From: Pseudomonas sp. MYb327
Lineage (GTDB): Bacteria > Pseudomonadota > Gammaproteobacteria > Pseudomonadales > Pseudomonadaceae
Direction of reading: 5' to 3'
DNA length: 64,000 nucleotides
NCBI RefSeq assembly: GCF_040438925.1
Contig: NZ_CP159258.1
Coordinates: forward strand, 5,045,001-5,109,000
The notes under the pieces are model-generated. The model was not told the DNA's origin. It saw only the letters and a list, made by a program, of their open reading frames with translations, and made no database searches. Made by a program: the position numbers and the translations under genes. This document shows positions 36,425 through 47,014 of the stretch, piece by piece (within the stretch, counting starts at the first letter, position 1; each line of letters opens with the position of its first letter).

Positions 36425-36983
36425 GGCGAAAACGCCGGCGAACCGGCGCAAGGGCCGTTTGCAGCTGCTGTTGATTCTGCTCGGGGTGATCGGTCCGATG
36501 ATCCTCGCCACCGGCATGTACAAATTGCAGTTCTGGGTGCCGGAAGGCCGCAGTTATCACGGCGAACTGATCGGCAACGGCCAGACCCGCGCCGACCTTG
36601 GGGTGCAAGCCGAGGAACAGCGCTGGCAATTGCTGGTGACGGCGCCCAAGGATTGTTCGGTGGACTGCCAGCAACTGGTGTACCTGGCACGGCAGGTCCA
36701 GATCGGTCTCGGTCGCGATGCCGGGCGGGCCAGTCACGCATTGGCGGCGGCACAACCTCTGAGCACTGTTTACGACGCCAAGCTCACTCGTGAATATCCG
36801 CAATTGCAACGCTATCCCATGGACCTGACCACTTTCAGCAAGGCCACAGGTGACCAGGCCGTGCCGCAGCTGTGGATCATCGACCCCCACGGCAACCTGG
36901 TGCTGCGCTACGACCCGTCGGTCAAGGGCAAGGACCTGCTCAACGACCTGCGTCACCTGCTGAAACTGTCGAACATCGGATAA
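36390..36983 (+). CDS. Hypothetical membrane-anchored protein in cox assembly cluster
   Basis: 197 residues. One N-terminal transmembrane helix (QLLLILLGVIGPMILATGMY) then a periplasmic domain with a pair of cysteines (PKDCSVDCQQLVY, CxxxC) and VPQLWIIDPHGNLVLRYDP, which looks thioredoxin/SCO-like. This fits a copper or thiol role in oxidase biogenesis, by inference. ATG 36390 has AAAGGAG 7 nt upstream. Always found between SURF1 and heme A synthase in pseudomonads as far as I recall. Confidence 0.83.
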   Translation: MGAAMNPPSMSEAKTPANRRKGRLQLLLILLGVIGPMILATGMYKLQFWVPEGRSYHGELIGNGQTRADLGVQAEEQRWQLLVTAPKDCSVDCQQLVYLARQVQIGLGRDAGRASHALAAAQPLSTVYDAKLTREYPQLQRYPMDLTTFSKATGDQAVPQLWIIDPHGNLVLRYDPSVKGKDLLNDLRHLLKLSNIG

Positions 36984-36993
36984 GGGCATCGTC

Positions 36994-38067
36994 ATGGCCA
37001 AACCTGGATTTCGCCTCGCGCTGTTTGCCACCTTGCTGGCACTGATTGTGGTGTTGCTCGGCGCCTACACTCGCCTGACCCACGCCGGCCTCGGTTGCCC
37101 GGATTGGCCGGGCTGCTACGGCTTCATCAGCGTGCCGAAAAGCGAAGCCCAACTGGCCCATGCCGAACTGCATTTTCCGGATACGCCCGTTGAAGCGCAC
37201 AAGGGCTGGAACGAGATGATCCACCGCTACTTCGCCGGTACGCTCGGGTTGCTGATCTCGGTGTTGGCCGGGCGGGCCTGGGTTCATCGTCGGCATCCAG
37301 GACAACCGGTGAAATTGCCGTTGTTCCTGCTAGGGGTGGTGTTCGGCCAAGCCGCGTTCGGCATGTGGACGGTGACGCTCAAGCTATGGCCGCAAGTGGT
37401 TACCGGGCACTTACTCGGCGGATTCGCCACGTTGAGCCTGCTGTTTCTGCTCACCCTGCGCCTGTCCGGCGTGCTGCCGGCGCTGACCGTTCCACGGCGT
37501 TTGCAGTATTGGGCGACTGCCGGGCTGTTGCTGGTGATCGGACAAATCGCCCTCGGTGGCTGGGTCAGCTCCAACTACGCCGCCGTAGCCTGCATCGACT
37601 TTCCCACCTGCCACGGCCAATGGCTGCCGCCTGCCGATTTCGCGAATGGTTTTCATCTGACCCAACACATCGGCCCGAATTACCTCGGCGGACAACTGGA
37701 CAGCGATGCCCGCACCGCGATTCACCTGACTCACCGCATTGGCGCACTGCTGGTAACCCTTGTGCTGCTCGGTCTGGCCTGGCAACTGAAAGTCGTCGGC
37801 ATGACGCGCCTGGCGGGCCTGGTACTGATTGCCCTCGCCGCGCAAATCACCCTGGGTATCAGCAACGTGCTGTTCCATCTGCCGCTGCCAGTGGCCGTCG
37901 CGCACAACGCCGGTGGCGCCGCGCTGCTGCTGACGATGGTGCTGGTCAATTATCACGCGCGAACCAGCCTGGTTCGGGTCAAGCAGCCGACACGCTGGCG
38001 CTTCAGCCCGCGTAAACATTCAGCCGGGCCCATAACAATAAAAGGAGAGATGCCATGGCGATTCTGA
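36994..38067 (+). CDS. ctaA: Heme A synthase (COX15/CtaA family)
   Basis: 357 residues with eight predicted transmembrane helices. Family signatures: [40 protein letters not shown] with the heme-ligand histidine, [20 protein letters not shown], and [17 protein letters not shown]. It oxidises the heme O methyl group to a formyl to make heme A. AAGGG precedes the ATG. It overlaps cyoE by 13 nt, matching the consecutive enzymatic steps. Confidence 0.95.
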   Translation: MAKPGFRLALFATLLALIVVLLGAYTRLTHAGLGCPDWPGCYGFISVPKSEAQLAHAELHFPDTPVEAHKGWNEMIHRYFAGTLGLLISVLAGRAWVHRRHPGQPVKLPLFLLGVVFGQAAFGMWTVTLKLWPQVVTGHLLGGFATLSLLFLLTLRLSGVLPALTVPRRLQYWATAGLLLVIGQIALGGWVSSNYAAVACIDFPTCHGQWLPPADFANGFHLTQHIGPNYLGGQLDSDARTAIHLTHRIGALLVTLVLLGLAWQLKVVGMTRLAGLVLIALAAQITLGISNVLFHLPLPVAVAHNAGGAALLLTMVLVNYHARTSLVRVKQPTRWRFSPRKHSAGPITIKGEMPWRF

Positions 38068-38954
38068 TCGGCGAACGTCACAGTCAGGCGATCTGGCGTG
38101 ATTACCTGGAACTGACCAAACCGAAAGTGGTGGTGCTGATGCTCATCACCTCGCTGGTGGGGATGTTCCTCGCGACCCGCGCCGGGGTGCCATGGACCGT
38201 GCTGGTATTCGGCAACCTGGGGATAGGCCTGTGCGCCGGTGGCGCGGCAGCGGTCAATCATGTGGTGGACAGGCGGATCGATGCCGTCATGGCCCGCACC
38301 CATAAACGGCCACTGGCCGAAGGTCGGGTGTCACCGGCCGCCGCACTGACCTTTGCCCTGGTGCTGGCGTTGCTTGGTCAGGCCTTGTTGCTGGCGTTCA
38401 CCAATCCGCTGACCGCATGGCTGACCCTCGCCTCACTGCTCGGTTACGCGGTGGTCTACACCGGTTTTCTCAAACGCGCGACGCCACAGAACATCGTCAT
38501 CGGTGGCCTGGCCGGTGCCGCCCCGCCGCTGCTCGGCTGGACCGCCGCGACCGGACACGTCAGCGCCGAACCATTGCTGCTAGTGCTGATCATCTTCGCC
38601 TGGACCCCGCCGCACTTCTGGGCACTGGCGATCCACCGCAAAGAGGAATATGCAAAGGCCGACATTCCGATGCTGCCGGTCACACACGGCGAGCATTACA
38701 CCAAGGTCCATATCCTGCTTTATACCGGCGCGTTGCTGGCCGTCAGCCTGATGCCGTACGTAATCCATATGAGTGGCCTGCTCTACTTGATTTGCGCCAT
38801 CGGCCTGGGCGCGAGGTTTCTGCAATGGGCCGTGGTGCTGTACCGTGGCACTCGGCCGCACGCGGCGATCAACACGTTCAAGTACTCTATTTATTACTTG
38901 TTCCTGCTGTTCATCGCCCTGCTCGTAGACCACTACTTATTGTTGAACCTATGA
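38055..38954 (+). CDS. cyoE: Protoheme IX farnesyltransferase (heme O synthase)
   Basis: 299 residues of the UbiA prenyltransferase superfamily. The Asp-rich motif [20 protein letters not shown] binds Mg-pyrophosphate, and [20 protein letters not shown] is the second conserved loop. It makes heme O from protoheme and farnesyl diphosphate, feeding CtaA. AGGAGAG is the ribosome binding site, located inside the 3' end of ctaA. Its stop overlaps the SCO start (ATGA). Confidence 0.96.
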   Translation: MAILIGERHSQAIWRDYLELTKPKVVVLMLITSLVGMFLATRAGVPWTVLVFGNLGIGLCAGGAAAVNHVVDRRIDAVMARTHKRPLAEGRVSPAAALTFALVLALLGQALLLAFTNPLTAWLTLASLLGYAVVYTGFLKRATPQNIVIGGLAGAAPPLLGWTAATGHVSAEPLLLVLIIFAWTPPHFWALAIHRKEEYAKADIPMLPVTHGEHYTKVHILLYTGALLAVSLMPYVIHMSGLLYLICAIGLGARFLQWAVVLYRGTRPHAAINTFKYSIYYLFLLFIALLVDHYLLLNL

Positions 38955-39586
38955 CCCGAACCCAGAAAACCGTCTTCATTCTCGTCGCCCTGATCGCGCT
39001 GGTCCTGGGCCTGACCATCAATAAAGTGCTCTCAGGCAAAGGCCAGGGCGATCCGACGGCTCTGATCGACGCGGGCATCATCCTGCTGCCACAAAGCCGC
39101 AACCTGCCGGACGTGACGATGACCGATCAGGACGGCAAGCCTGTGGCTATCAACGAACTGAAAGGCAAGTGGAGCCTGCTGTTCTTCGGCTACACCTTCT
39201 GTCCGGACATCTGCCCGACCACCCTCGCCCAACTGCGCCAGATCAAAAGCGAGTTGCCGCCTGAGGCTGTGGACAAGTTGCAGATCGTGCTGGTCAGCGT
39301 CGACCCGAATCGCGATACGCCCAAGCAACTCAAGCAATACCTGGGCTACTTCGATCCGCAGTTCATCGGCCTGACACCGACGTCTATCGAAGAACTGCAA
39401 AAAGTCGCCAATGCCGTGAGCATTCCGTTCATTCCGGCGGACACCAGCAAGCCGAATTACACCGTCGACCACAGCGGCAATCTTGCGGTGATCGGACCGG
39501 ACGGCACCCAGCGAGGATTCATTCGCGCGCCGTTGAACAATGTGAAGTTGGTGGCGCAGTTGCCGGTGATGCTCAAGCGTCAGTAA
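38951..39586 (+). CDS. senC: SCO1/SenC-family copper chaperone
   Basis: 211 residues. N-terminal signal anchor ([16 protein letters not shown]) then a thioredoxin-like fold with the copper-binding FCPDICP (C84, C88) and H174 in TVDHSGN. It transfers Cu to the CuA site of subunit II. It starts at the ATGA overlapping cyoE; the longer upstream frame is a shadow of cyoE. Last gene of the oxidase cluster. Confidence 0.94.
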   Translation: MTRTQKTVFILVALIALVLGLTINKVLSGKGQGDPTALIDAGIILLPQSRNLPDVTMTDQDGKPVAINELKGKWSLLFFGYTFCPDICPTTLAQLRQIKSELPPEAVDKLQIVLVSVDPNRDTPKQLKQYLGYFDPQFIGLTPTSIEELQKVANAVSIPFIPADTSKPNYTVDHSGNLAVIGPDGTQRGFIRAPLNNVKLVAQLPVMLKRQ

Positions 39587-39600
39587 AAACACCGCGAAAC

Positions 39601-39670
39601 CTGTAGCAGCCCGGCTTGCCGGCGATGGCGATCTCAAGGACGCCATCGCCGGCAAGCCGGGCCCCTACAG
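39601..39670. repeat. REP-type inverted repeat after senC
   Basis: CCCGGCTTGCCGGCGATGGCG (39610-39630) and its exact reverse complement (39641-39661) form a 21-bp stem with a 10-nt loop; CTGTAG/CTACAG extend it outward. Confidence 0.92.
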
Positions 39671-39686
39671 GGTCCGTATTTCAGGC

Positions 39687-39722
39687 AAAAAAAAGGGGCG
39701 CATTCAATGCGCCCCATTTTTT
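39687..39722. terminator. Bidirectional terminator between senC and metQ
   Basis: GGGGCGCAT and ATGCGCCCC (39695-39715) form a near-continuous stem flanked by A8 on one side and a T run on the other, so it functions on both strands. Confidence 0.93.
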
Positions 39723-39736
39723 GTTACAGCGTCAGA

Positions 39737-40507
39737 TCAGAACGCCGGCACGACCGCGCCTTTGTACTTCTCAAGAATGAACGCCTTCACTTCCGGGCTG
39801 TGCAGCGCAGCAATCAGTTTCTGCATCGCGGCACTGTCCTTGTCGTCCGGGCGGGCAACCAGGATGTTCACGTAAGGCGAGTCGCTGCCCTCGATGACCA
39901 GCGCATCCTTGGCCGGATCAAGCTTGGCTTCCAGCGCGTAGTTGGTGTTGATCAGCGCCAGGTCGACCTGGGTCAGCACGCGCGGGATAGTGGCGGCTTC
40001 CAGTTCACGGAACTTGAGGTTCTTCGGGTTGACGGTGATGTCCTTGACGGTCGACAGGATGTTGTTCGCATCCTTCAACTGGATCACGCCAGCCTTGGCC
40101 AGCAACAACAGCGCACGACCGCCGTTGGTGGCGTCGTTCGGGATCACCACGGTGGCAGTGCTTGGCAGCTCTTCCAGGGTCTTGTACTTGCTGGAATAAG
40201 CACCCAGCGGTTCCAGGTGCACGCCAGCGACGGAAACGAGGTTGGTGCCCTTGGCCTTGTTGAATTCATCAAGGTATGGCTGGTGCTGGAAGAAGTTGGC
40301 GTCCAGGCGTTTCTCGGCAACCTGCACGTTCGGCTGGATGTAGTCGGTGAAGACTTTGACATTCAGGTCGACGCCTTCTTTGGCCAGCGTCGGTTTCACG
40401 AATTCGAGGATTTCCGCGTGTGGGACCGGGGTCGCCGCGACAGTCAGGGTGTCGGCGTGGGCGGAAAAGGCTGCAACAGCAGCGAATGCGACGAGTAGTT
40501 TTTTCAT
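39737..40507 (-). CDS. metQ: Methionine ABC transporter substrate-binding protein
   Basis: 256 residues of the NlpA/MetQ family. Signal peptide MKKLLVAFAAVAAFSAHA without a lipobox cysteine, so apparently a soluble periplasmic protein rather than a lipoprotein. Typical segments: NVKVFTDYIQPNVQVAEKRL, NFFQHQPYLDEFN, PNDATNGGRALLLLAKAGVI. It delivers D/L-methionine to MetNI. Last gene of metN-metI-metQ, 72 nt after metI. An AAGGAGTTAGC ribosome binding site is visible. Confidence 0.93.
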   Translation of the reverse strand: MKKLLVAFAAVAAFSAHADTLTVAATPVPHAEILEFVKPTLAKEGVDLNVKVFTDYIQPNVQVAEKRLDANFFQHQPYLDEFNKAKGTNLVSVAGVHLEPLGAYSSKYKTLEELPSTATVVIPNDATNGGRALLLLAKAGVIQLKDANNILSTVKDITVNPKNLKFRELEAATIPRVLTQVDLALINTNYALEAKLDPAKDALVIEGSDSPYVNILVARPDDKDSAAMQKLIAALHSPEVKAFILEKYKGAVVPAF

Positions 40508-40579
40508 TCAGCTAACTCCTTGTGGGTGCCCGCTTGCGGCGCCCGTTTGGCGCCCGCCAGCGAATGGCCGGCTCATTTG

Positions 40580-41254
40580 TCATTTACGAGAAAAGTGGAC
40601 AACCAGTTTGTCGCCGACGGTTTGCAGAACCTGCACCAGCACCAGTAGCAATACCACCGTGACCACCATTACGTCAGTCTGGAAACGCTGGTAACCAAAA
40701 CGGATTGCCAGGTCACCCAGACCGCCCGCGCCGACTACACCGGCCATTGCCGTGTAGGAAACCAGTGTAATGGCTGTCACCGTAATCGCCGCGAAGATGC
40801 CTGGACGGGCTTCAGGCAGCAAGGCATTGGTGATGATCTGCCGCGTCGTTGCGCCCATGGACTGGGTCGCTTCAATAATGCCGCGATCCACTTCACGCAA
40901 CGCGGTTTCCACCAGTCGTGCGAAGAATGGCGTAGCGCCTACTACCAGCGGCGGGATCGCGCCCGCGACACCGAGGGACGTGCCGGTGATCAGGACAGTG
41001 AACGGAATCATCACGATCAGCAAAATGATGAACGGCAGCGAACGCAGGATGTTCACCACCAGCGACAGCATCGCGTAGACGCCTTTGGCCTCGAGCAACT
41101 GACGCGGGCTACAGAGGAACAGCAACACGCCGAGCGGCAGGCCCAGCAATACGGTGAATAACAGCGAACCGCCGAGCATCAGCAAAGTGTCGCCGGTGGC
41201 CAGCCAGATCTCGAACCAGTCGATGTTGGCGAAGAATGTGGTCAGGGCTTCCAT
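40580..41254 (-). CDS. metI: Methionine ABC transporter permease
   Basis: 224 residues, five or six transmembrane helices with the BPD permease motif ETALREVDRGIIEATQSMGA (EAA loop) contacting MetN. Start overlaps the metN stop by 1 nt (TAATG), so coupled translation is expected. The family alternative is other MetI-type permeases, but context with metN and metQ is decisive. Confidence 0.95.
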   Translation of the reverse strand: MEALTTFFANIDWFEIWLATGDTLLMLGGSLLFTVLLGLPLGVLLFLCSPRQLLEAKGVYAMLSLVVNILRSLPFIILLIVMIPFTVLITGTSLGVAGAIPPLVVGATPFFARLVETALREVDRGIIEATQSMGATTRQIITNALLPEARPGIFAAITVTAITLVSYTAMAGVVGAGGLGDLAIRFGYQRFQTDVMVVTVVLLLVLVQVLQTVGDKLVVHFSRK

Positions 41255-42261
41255 TATCGCAGCACCTCCATGTGGACGTCGGCTGCGGTGAAGCGGGCGA
41301 AGGCCGCTTCCATGTCACCGCCGGTCACGGCCAGGGTCAGTTGGCCGTAAGGGATGTCTTTGATGCGGTCGATACGACCGGCCAGGATGCTGTAGTCCAC
41401 ACCCGTTTCGCGAGCGACGGTGCCCAGCAGCGGCGCGTAGGTCGCTTCGCCCTGGAAGGTCAGACGTACGATGCGACCCGGCACGTGAGCGAAGTCATCG
41501 CGCTGTTCGCCTTCGTCGATCTGCTCGTCTTCTTGTACGAAGCGCTTGGTGGTCGGGTGTTTCGGATGCAGGAACACATCGGCCACCGAACCGAGCTCGA
41601 CGATCACGCCAGCGTCCATCACCCCGACCCGGTCGCAGACCCGGCGGATCACGTCCATTTCATGGGTGATCAGCACGATGGTCAGCTTCAGCTCACGATT
41701 GATCTCAGCCAGCAATTGCAGGACCGACGCCGTGGTTTGCGGGTCGAGGGCGCTGGTGGCTTCATCGCACAGCAGAATTTTCGGCTTGGTCGCCAGGGCG
41801 CGGGCAATGCCGACGCGCTGCTTTTGCCCGCCGGACAGTTGCGCCGGATACTTGTTGGCGTGGTCGGACAAACCCACCCGCGCCAGCAATTCGGCAACGC
41901 GCTGGTCGATTTCTGCGCGGGACATTTCACCGGCCAGCGTCAGCGGCAGCGCGACGTTGTCGGCAACGGTCTTGGACGCCAGCAGGTTGAAGTGCTGGAA
42001 GATCATCCCGACCTGTTGACGAAAACGGCGCAGGCCGTTGGCATCGAGCGCGGTGACTTCTTCGCCGTCGACGAAGATCTTGCCGCCACTGGAGTTCTCC
42101 AGGCGATTGATCAGACGCAGCAGGGTACTTTTTCCCGCACCGGAATGGCCGATCAGGCCGAACACCTGACCGTTCTCAATCGTCAGACTGGTCGGGTGCA
42201 GGGCGGGGATATCCTTACCGGCGACGCGGTAGGTTTTATGGACGTTTTGAAACTCGATCAC
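41254..42261 (-). CDS. metN: Methionine ABC transporter ATP-binding protein
   Basis: 335 residues. Walker [15 protein letters not shown], signature [15 protein letters not shown], Walker [14 protein letters not shown]-loop [10 protein letters not shown]. The C-terminal ACT-like NIL domain (about 260-335, [20 protein letters not shown]) binds methionine and mediates trans-inhibition. It is the first gene of the operon, divergent from katE. No SAM riboswitch is evident in the 209-nt gap. Confidence 0.95.
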   Translation of the reverse strand: MIEFQNVHKTYRVAGKDIPALHPTSLTIENGQVFGLIGHSGAGKSTLLRLINRLENSSGGKIFVDGEEVTALDANGLRRFRQQVGMIFQHFNLLASKTVADNVALPLTLAGEMSRAEIDQRVAELLARVGLSDHANKYPAQLSGGQKQRVGIARALATKPKILLCDEATSALDPQTTASVLQLLAEINRELKLTIVLITHEMDVIRRVCDRVGVMDAGVIVELGSVADVFLHPKHPTTKRFVQEDEQIDEGEQRDDFAHVPGRIVRLTFQGEATYAPLLGTVARETGVDYSILAGRIDRIKDIPYGQLTLAVTGGDMEAAFARFTAADVHMEVLR

Positions 42262-42470
42262 GTAGCGAACCTTGTGGGGCGCGTTGGAAAAGGATCAGCG
42301 GTTAGCCGGGCGCGCATTTTAGCCTGTCCGTATAGAGGTTCTTAGCATTTATTTCGCATTCATCCAGTCATTTGGCAATAACGCGATCAAAGGTCAGATA
42401 AAAGGAACGGCTAAAAACCTCATCAGTCACTACATAAGCATCTCGAAAATACCCCGAGGAGTTACGCCTG

Positions 42471-44609
42471 ATGAGCACGAAAAAGCCTGCCGCCCCCAAG
42501 AGCGCACTGGCCGGGACCGATACCCCGGACCGCAGCAACACCAACACCAAACTCGAAAGCCTGGAAAATTTCCGCTCCGACGCCACCGGCCAGGCCTTGC
42601 GCACCAACCAGGGCGTGAAGGTTGCGGATAACCAAAACACCTTGAAAGTAGGTGCCCGCGGGCCGTCACTGCTGGAAGATTTCATCATGCGTGAAAAGAT
42701 CACGCATTTTGACCATGAACGCATTCCCGAGCGAATCGTCCATGCCCGCGGTACCGGTGCCCATGGTTTCTTCCAGTCCTACGAGAATCATTCCGTACTG
42801 ACCAAAGCAGGTTTCCTACAAGATCCAGGCAAGCAAACACCAGTATTCGTACGCTTTTCTACTGTGCAAGGTCCCCGTGGTTCAGGCGATACCGTGCGCG
42901 ATGTACGAGGGTTTGCCGTGAAGTTCTTCACCGACGAAGGCAACTTCGACTTGGTGGGCAACAACATGCCGGTATTTTTCATCCAGGACGCCATCAAGTT
43001 TCCGGATTTCGTCCACGCGGTAAAACCCGAACCGCACAACGAAATTCCTACCGGCGGCTCGGCCCACGATACGTTCTGGGACTTTGTCTCTCTGGTCCCG
43101 GAATCAGCGCACATGGTGATCTGGGCCATGTCCGACCGGGCCATCCCGAAAAGCCTGCGCAGCATGCAAGGCTTTGGCGTGCATACCTTCCGCTTGATCA
43201 ATGCCGAAGGTAAATCGCGTTTCGTCAAATTCCACTGGCGTCCTACAGCCGGCACTTGCTCTCTCGTGTGGGACGAAGCGCAGAAACTGGCGGGTAAAGA
43301 CACTGATTACCACCGTCGTGATCTCTGGGAAGCCATCGAGATGGGGGACTATCCGGAATGGGAACTGGGCGTCCAGGTGATCGAGGAGGAAAACGAACAC
43401 GCCTTCGACTTCGACATCCTCGACCCCACCAAGCTTATTCCCGAAGAGCTCGTTCCCATTACGCCGCTGGGGAAAATGACGCTCAACCGCAACCCGGACA
43501 ACTTCTTCGCTGAAACCGAGCAGGTCGCCTTTTGCCCGGGGCATATCGTGCCGGGGATCGATTTCTCCAACGATCCGCTGCTGCAAGGCCGGCTGTTTTC
43601 CTACACCGATACGCAGATCAGCCGACTCGGTGGACCGAATTTTCACGAAATTCCGATCAACCGTCCGGTGGCGCCGTTCCACAATGGACAGCGGGATGCG
43701 TTGCACCGCACCACCATCGATAAGGGCCGCGCCTCCTACGAACCGAATTCCATCGACGGCGGCTGGCCGAAAGAAACGCCGGCCGCTGCCCAGGACGGCG
43801 GCTTCGAGAGTTATCCGGAACGTATTGACGCCAACAAGATCCGCCAGCGCAGTGAGTCGTTCAGCGACCACTTCTCCCAGGCGCGGCTGTTCTTCCACAG
43901 CATGAGCAAGCATGAGCAAGAGCACATCATTTCCGCCTATAGCTTTGAGCTGGGCAAAGTTGAGCGGGAGTTCATCCGTGCGCGTGAAGTGAACGAGATC
44001 CTCGCCAACATTGATTTGGAATTGGCCAAGCGCGTGGCGCAGAACCTCGGCTTGCCCGCACCAAAAGCCGGAACCGTCGACGTACCGAAGATTTCTCTGG
44101 AGCGTTCGCCCGCCCTGAGCCAGGCCAACTTGCTGCCGGGCGATATCAAAACCCGGAAAGTGGCCATACTGGCGGCCAATGGCGTTGATGGTGCAGCGAT
44201 TGATGCAATGAAAAAAGCGCTGGAAGCCGAAGGTGCGCACGCCAAATTGCTCGGCCCTACCTCGGCGCCGGTCACCACTGCTGACGGCAAAATGTTGCCG
44301 GTAGATGCATCGATGGAGGGCATGCCGTCCATTGCCTTCGACGCGGTGTTCGTACCCGGTGGCGCGGCGTCGATCAAGGCGCTGAGCGCCGATGGCGTGG
44401 CGTTGCACTACCTGCTTGAGGCCTACAAACACTTGAAAGCGATCGCACTGCATGGCGAAGCGAAGCAGTTGCTGGATGTGTTGAAGCTGGAGGCTGATGC
44501 GGGGTTGATCGTGGGCACGAATGGCAAGTTGACCAAGCCGTTTTTCGCGGCGATCGGGCAGCATCGTGTTTGGGATCGGGAGCCGAAGGCTAAAGCGATT
44601 CCGGCTTAA
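42471..44609 (+). CDS. katE: Large-subunit catalase (HPII type)
   Basis: 712 residues, large clade 2 catalase. Active-site His H91 is in [15 protein letters not shown], the essential Asn in [12 protein letters not shown], and the proximal heme Tyr in [15 protein letters not shown]. The C-terminal ~150 residues ([36 protein letters not shown]) are the class I glutamine amidotransferase-like domain typical of HPII. It disproportionates H2O2 in the cytosol. CGAGGAG precedes ATG 42471. CTACATAAG (42430-42438) could be a sigma-S -10, uncertain. Confidence 0.96.
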   Translation: MSTKKPAAPKSALAGTDTPDRSNTNTKLESLENFRSDATGQALRTNQGVKVADNQNTLKVGARGPSLLEDFIMREKITHFDHERIPERIVHARGTGAHGFFQSYENHSVLTKAGFLQDPGKQTPVFVRFSTVQGPRGSGDTVRDVRGFAVKFFTDEGNFDLVGNNMPVFFIQDAIKFPDFVHAVKPEPHNEIPTGGSAHDTFWDFVSLVPESAHMVIWAMSDRAIPKSLRSMQGFGVHTFRLINAEGKSRFVKFHWRPTAGTCSLVWDEAQKLAGKDTDYHRRDLWEAIEMGDYPEWELGVQVIEEENEHAFDFDILDPTKLIPEELVPITPLGKMTLNRNPDNFFAETEQVAFCPGHIVPGIDFSNDPLLQGRLFSYTDTQISRLGGPNFHEIPINRPVAPFHNGQRDALHRTTIDKGRASYEPNSIDGGWPKETPAAAQDGGFESYPERIDANKIRQRSESFSDHFSQARLFFHSMSKHEQEHIISAYSFELGKVEREFIRAREVNEILANIDLELAKRVAQNLGLPAPKAGTVDVPKISLERSPALSQANLLPGDIKTRKVAILAANGVDGAAIDAMKKALEAEGAHAKLLGPTSAPVTTADGKMLPVDASMEGMPSIAFDAVFVPGGAASIKALSADGVALHYLLEAYKHLKAIALHGEAKQLLDVLKLEADAGLIVGTNGKLTKPFFAAIGQHRVWDREPKAKAIPA

Positions 44610-44615
44610 TAAAGC

Positions 44616-44695
44616 AAAAGATCGCGGCCTGCGGCAGCTCCTACAGAGTAATTACCACACTCTGTAGGAACTGCCGCAGGCCGCGATCTTTTCTT
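44616..44695. repeat. Long inverted repeat/bidirectional terminator (GATCGCGG family)
   Basis: A 34-nt arm from AAAAGATCGCGGCC (44616-44649) pairs with 44659-44692 with a single mismatch and a 9-nt loop. The A/T ends provide U-tracts in both directions. Same repeat family as 18075-18147; here it separates convergent katE and a lipoprotein gene. Confidence 0.93.
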
Positions 44696-44696
44696 T

Positions 44697-45410
44697 TTAA
44701 GGTTTACGCCGACTCAACACCATCTGCGCTGGAACGCTGCGAATAATCTGCCGCTCCAGCTTCAGATCAAACTCAGGATCAAGCTTCTTCACCCGCTTGG
44801 TCAGCAAGTTGGCCAACCACGGATAGTCGTCCGTACGCGGCGCTTGAATGCTCACATCACATTGAAAATTCACCACATCGGCGGCGATGGCATCCAGTTG
44901 TCGACGCAGCTTGGCCATATCGTTGATGTTCAAAGCAACCGTGGTGCTTTCGGCCGTCAGGTCAATGACCTTGGCCTTTGGCTGGGCTTCTGCAGCTTTG
45001 AGGGCGGCTTCGGCTTTTTCCAGCTCAGCCTTGCGGGCTTGAGCGATTGAGCCGTTGACTCCACCGGTCAGCGCCGGAGCTTTGGGCATCAGCGCACGGG
45101 CACGAGCCAGGGCCGTGGCGGCGGCATTCACATCGCCTTTTTGCAACACGATCTGGCTGCGCATCAAATAGGCTTCGGCCAGTTGACGCTGGTATTGCTC
45201 AAGGGATTGATCATTCGGCGACTCGGCCTGCAACGCCGCCAGCTGACCTTCGGCCGTGGCCAATTCGCTGCTGGCGAGGCTTTGCTCAAGCTGTGCAATG
45301 GCCGTGGCCCGCGCATCCGGGACCTCGGTGGCCGCCGGTGGCGTGCTTTGGCAAGCGCCCAGCAGCAAAGAAAATGCGACAAGGAGCAGATAACGGGAGG
45401 CAAACTTCAT
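44697..45410 (-). CDS. Putative lipoprotein (PA5502-like)
   Basis: 237 residues. Lipobox in LLLVAFSLLLGACQSTPP (GAC). The mature protein begins with tetratricopeptide-like helices rich in Ala (LASSELATAEGQLAALQAES, AATALARARALMPKAP), then a coiled coil (ARKAELEKAEAALKAAEAQ) and a C-terminal domain (VNFQCDVSIQAPRTDDYPWL). It is a conserved Pseudomonas neighbour of znuB; function unknown. It lies 37 nt downstream of znuB and may be co-transcribed with the zinc genes. Confidence 0.82.
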   Translation of the reverse strand: MKFASRYLLLVAFSLLLGACQSTPPAATEVPDARATAIAQLEQSLASSELATAEGQLAALQAESPNDQSLEQYQRQLAEAYLMRSQIVLQKGDVNAAATALARARALMPKAPALTGGVNGSIAQARKAELEKAEAALKAAEAQPKAKVIDLTAESTTVALNINDMAKLRRQLDAIAADVVNFQCDVSIQAPRTDDYPWLANLLTKRVKKLDPEFDLKLERQIIRSVPAQMVLSRRKP

Positions 45411-45447
45411 TCCTGCGACTCTCTATTTGCGCAAAAAACGAGCAAGT

Positions 45448-46236
45448 CTACACCCCTCGACGGGGCAGAACAAAACTCAGCAGAAACAGTGCGGCGGCGG
45501 CCACCACGATCGATGGACCAGCCGGGGTGTCCTTGAACCAGGACAGCGCCAGCCCGCCGCATACGGCGAGTATGCCCAACAGGCTCGCGCCCAGTGCCAT
45601 CTGCTCCGGCGAGCGAGCGTGACGTTGTGCCGCAGCCGCCGGAATGATCAGTAACGAAGTAATCAGTAATACACCGACGATTTTCATCGCTACGGCAATC
45701 ACCACGGCAATCAGCAGCATCAACGCCATGCGCAACCCGGCCACGGGCAGGCCTTCGACCCGGGCCAGTTCTTCGTGCACGGTGATGGCCAGCAACGGTC
45801 GCCACAACGCAACCAGCAACGCCAGGACGGCCGCGCTGCCGCCGAGAATCCAGGCCAGATCAGTCGGGCTGATCGCCAGCAGGTCGCCGAACAGATAGGC
45901 CATCAGGTCGATCCGCACTTCGTGCATGAAGCTTAGTACCACTAGCCCCAAAGAGAGGGTGCTCGGTGCGAGAATTCCCAAAAGCGTGTCAGACGCCAGC
46001 GGCTGGCGCTGTTGCAATGTCACCAGCAACACCGCCAGGAGCAAGCAGCCTACAGTGACCGCGACGGTCGGGCTGACATCCAGCAGGAAGCCCAGCGCCA
46101 CACCCAGCAACGCCGCGTGGGACAGGGTGTCGCCGAAATAGGCCATGCGCCGCCAGACCACGAAAGAACCCAGCGGTCCCGCGACCACCGCCAGAGCCAG
46201 ACCTGCAAGCAGGGCGTAAAGCAGAAAATCAGCCAT
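45448..46236 (-). CDS. znuB: Zinc ABC transporter permease
   Basis: 262-residue ABC-3 family permease with eight or so hydrophobic helices ([53 protein letters not shown]). It moves zinc across the inner membrane with ZnuC and ZnuA. The start at 46236 has GGAGATAG 9 nt upstream and overlaps znuC by 8 nt; ATG 46260 lacks a ribosome binding site. Confidence 0.95.
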   Translation of the reverse strand: MADFLLYALLAGLALAVVAGPLGSFVVWRRMAYFGDTLSHAALLGVALGFLLDVSPTVAVTVGCLLLAVLLVTLQQRQPLASDTLLGILAPSTLSLGLVVLSFMHEVRIDLMAYLFGDLLAISPTDLAWILGGSAAVLALLVALWRPLLAITVHEELARVEGLPVAGLRMALMLLIAVVIAVAMKIVGVLLITSLLIIPAAAAQRHARSPEQMALGASLLGILAVCGGLALSWFKDTPAGPSIVVAAAALFLLSFVLPRRGV

Positions 46237-47014
46237 GCTTGCAGCTATCTCCGTGGACATGGTTATGGCCCGACGCGGGCGCCTTGACCACCGAACCGTG
46301 CAGATCGTGGGCGTGGTCGTGATGGTGGTGATAGATCGCCAGGCTCTGTGCGTTTTTTCCGAACAACTCGACGAAGGCCGGATCGCCGCTGACCTGCTCA
46401 GGGTGGCCGGAGCAGCAGACGTGGCGATTCAGGCACACCACCTGGTCGGTAGTGCTCATCACCAGATGCAAATCGTGGGAAACCATCAATACTCCGCAAC
46501 CATGGCGGTCACGCAGCCGGGTGATCAGGCTGTAGAGCTCGGCCTGGCCGGCCACGTCGACGCCTTGCACAGGCTCGTCGAGCACCAACAGTTCAGGCTC
46601 GCGCAGCAAGGCGCGGGCGAGCAACACACGTTGCATTTCACCACCGGAAACACTTTGCACCGGGCTGTCGATCACCTGCTCGGCGCCGACTTCCTTGAGT
46701 GCCGACAACGCCATCGCACGGTCGACCCCGGGTACGAGGCGCAAGAAGCGCAGCACCGAGAGTGGCAGGGTCGGATCGACGTGAAGTTTTTGCGGCATGT
46801 AGCCGATGCGCAGTTTCGGCTTGCGCCAGACAGTGCCGCTGTCCGGTTTCAACAGGCCGAGTACGGCGCGCACCAGGGTGGTCTTGCCAGCGCCGTTGGG
46901 GCCGATCAGGGTGACGATCTGCCCCGGCTCGACGCTCAACCCGATGTTATCCAGCACACTTTGCCCGGCAAACGTGACGGCAACCTGCTCGAGACGGATC
47001 AGCGCATTGCTCAT
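46229..47014 (-). CDS. znuC: Zinc ABC transporter ATP-binding protein with His-rich tail
   Basis: 261 residues. Walker [17 protein letters not shown], signature [16 protein letters not shown], Walker [14 protein letters not shown]-loop VSHDLHLV. The C terminus is unusually His-rich ([13 protein letters not shown], then [12 protein letters not shown]), which could buffer or sense zinc on the cytosolic side. The start overlaps the zur stop (ATGA, 47011-47016 region). Operon order is zur-znuC-znuB. Confidence 0.95.
   Translation of the reverse strand: MSNALIRLEQVAVTFAGQSVLDNIGLSVEPGQIVTLIGPNGAGKTTLVRAVLGLLKPDSGTVWRKPKLRIGYMPQKLHVDPTLPLSVLRFLRLVPGVDRAMALSALKEVGAEQVIDSPVQSVSGGEMQRVLLARALLREPELLVLDEPVQGVDVAGQAELYSLITRLRDRHGCGVLMVSHDLHLVMSTTDQVVCLNRHVCCSGHPEQVSGDPAFVELFGKNAQSLAIYHHHHDHAHDLHGSVVKAPASGHNHVHGDSCKHG

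Noticed and set aside
42262..42470. SAM riboswitch or T-box ahead of metN
   Set aside because: The gap shows no recognisable riboswitch architecture or terminator/antiterminator pair.
43104..44564. 486-codon minus-strand frame across katE
   Set aside because: Antisense shadow with no family resemblance; katE has all catalytic residues.
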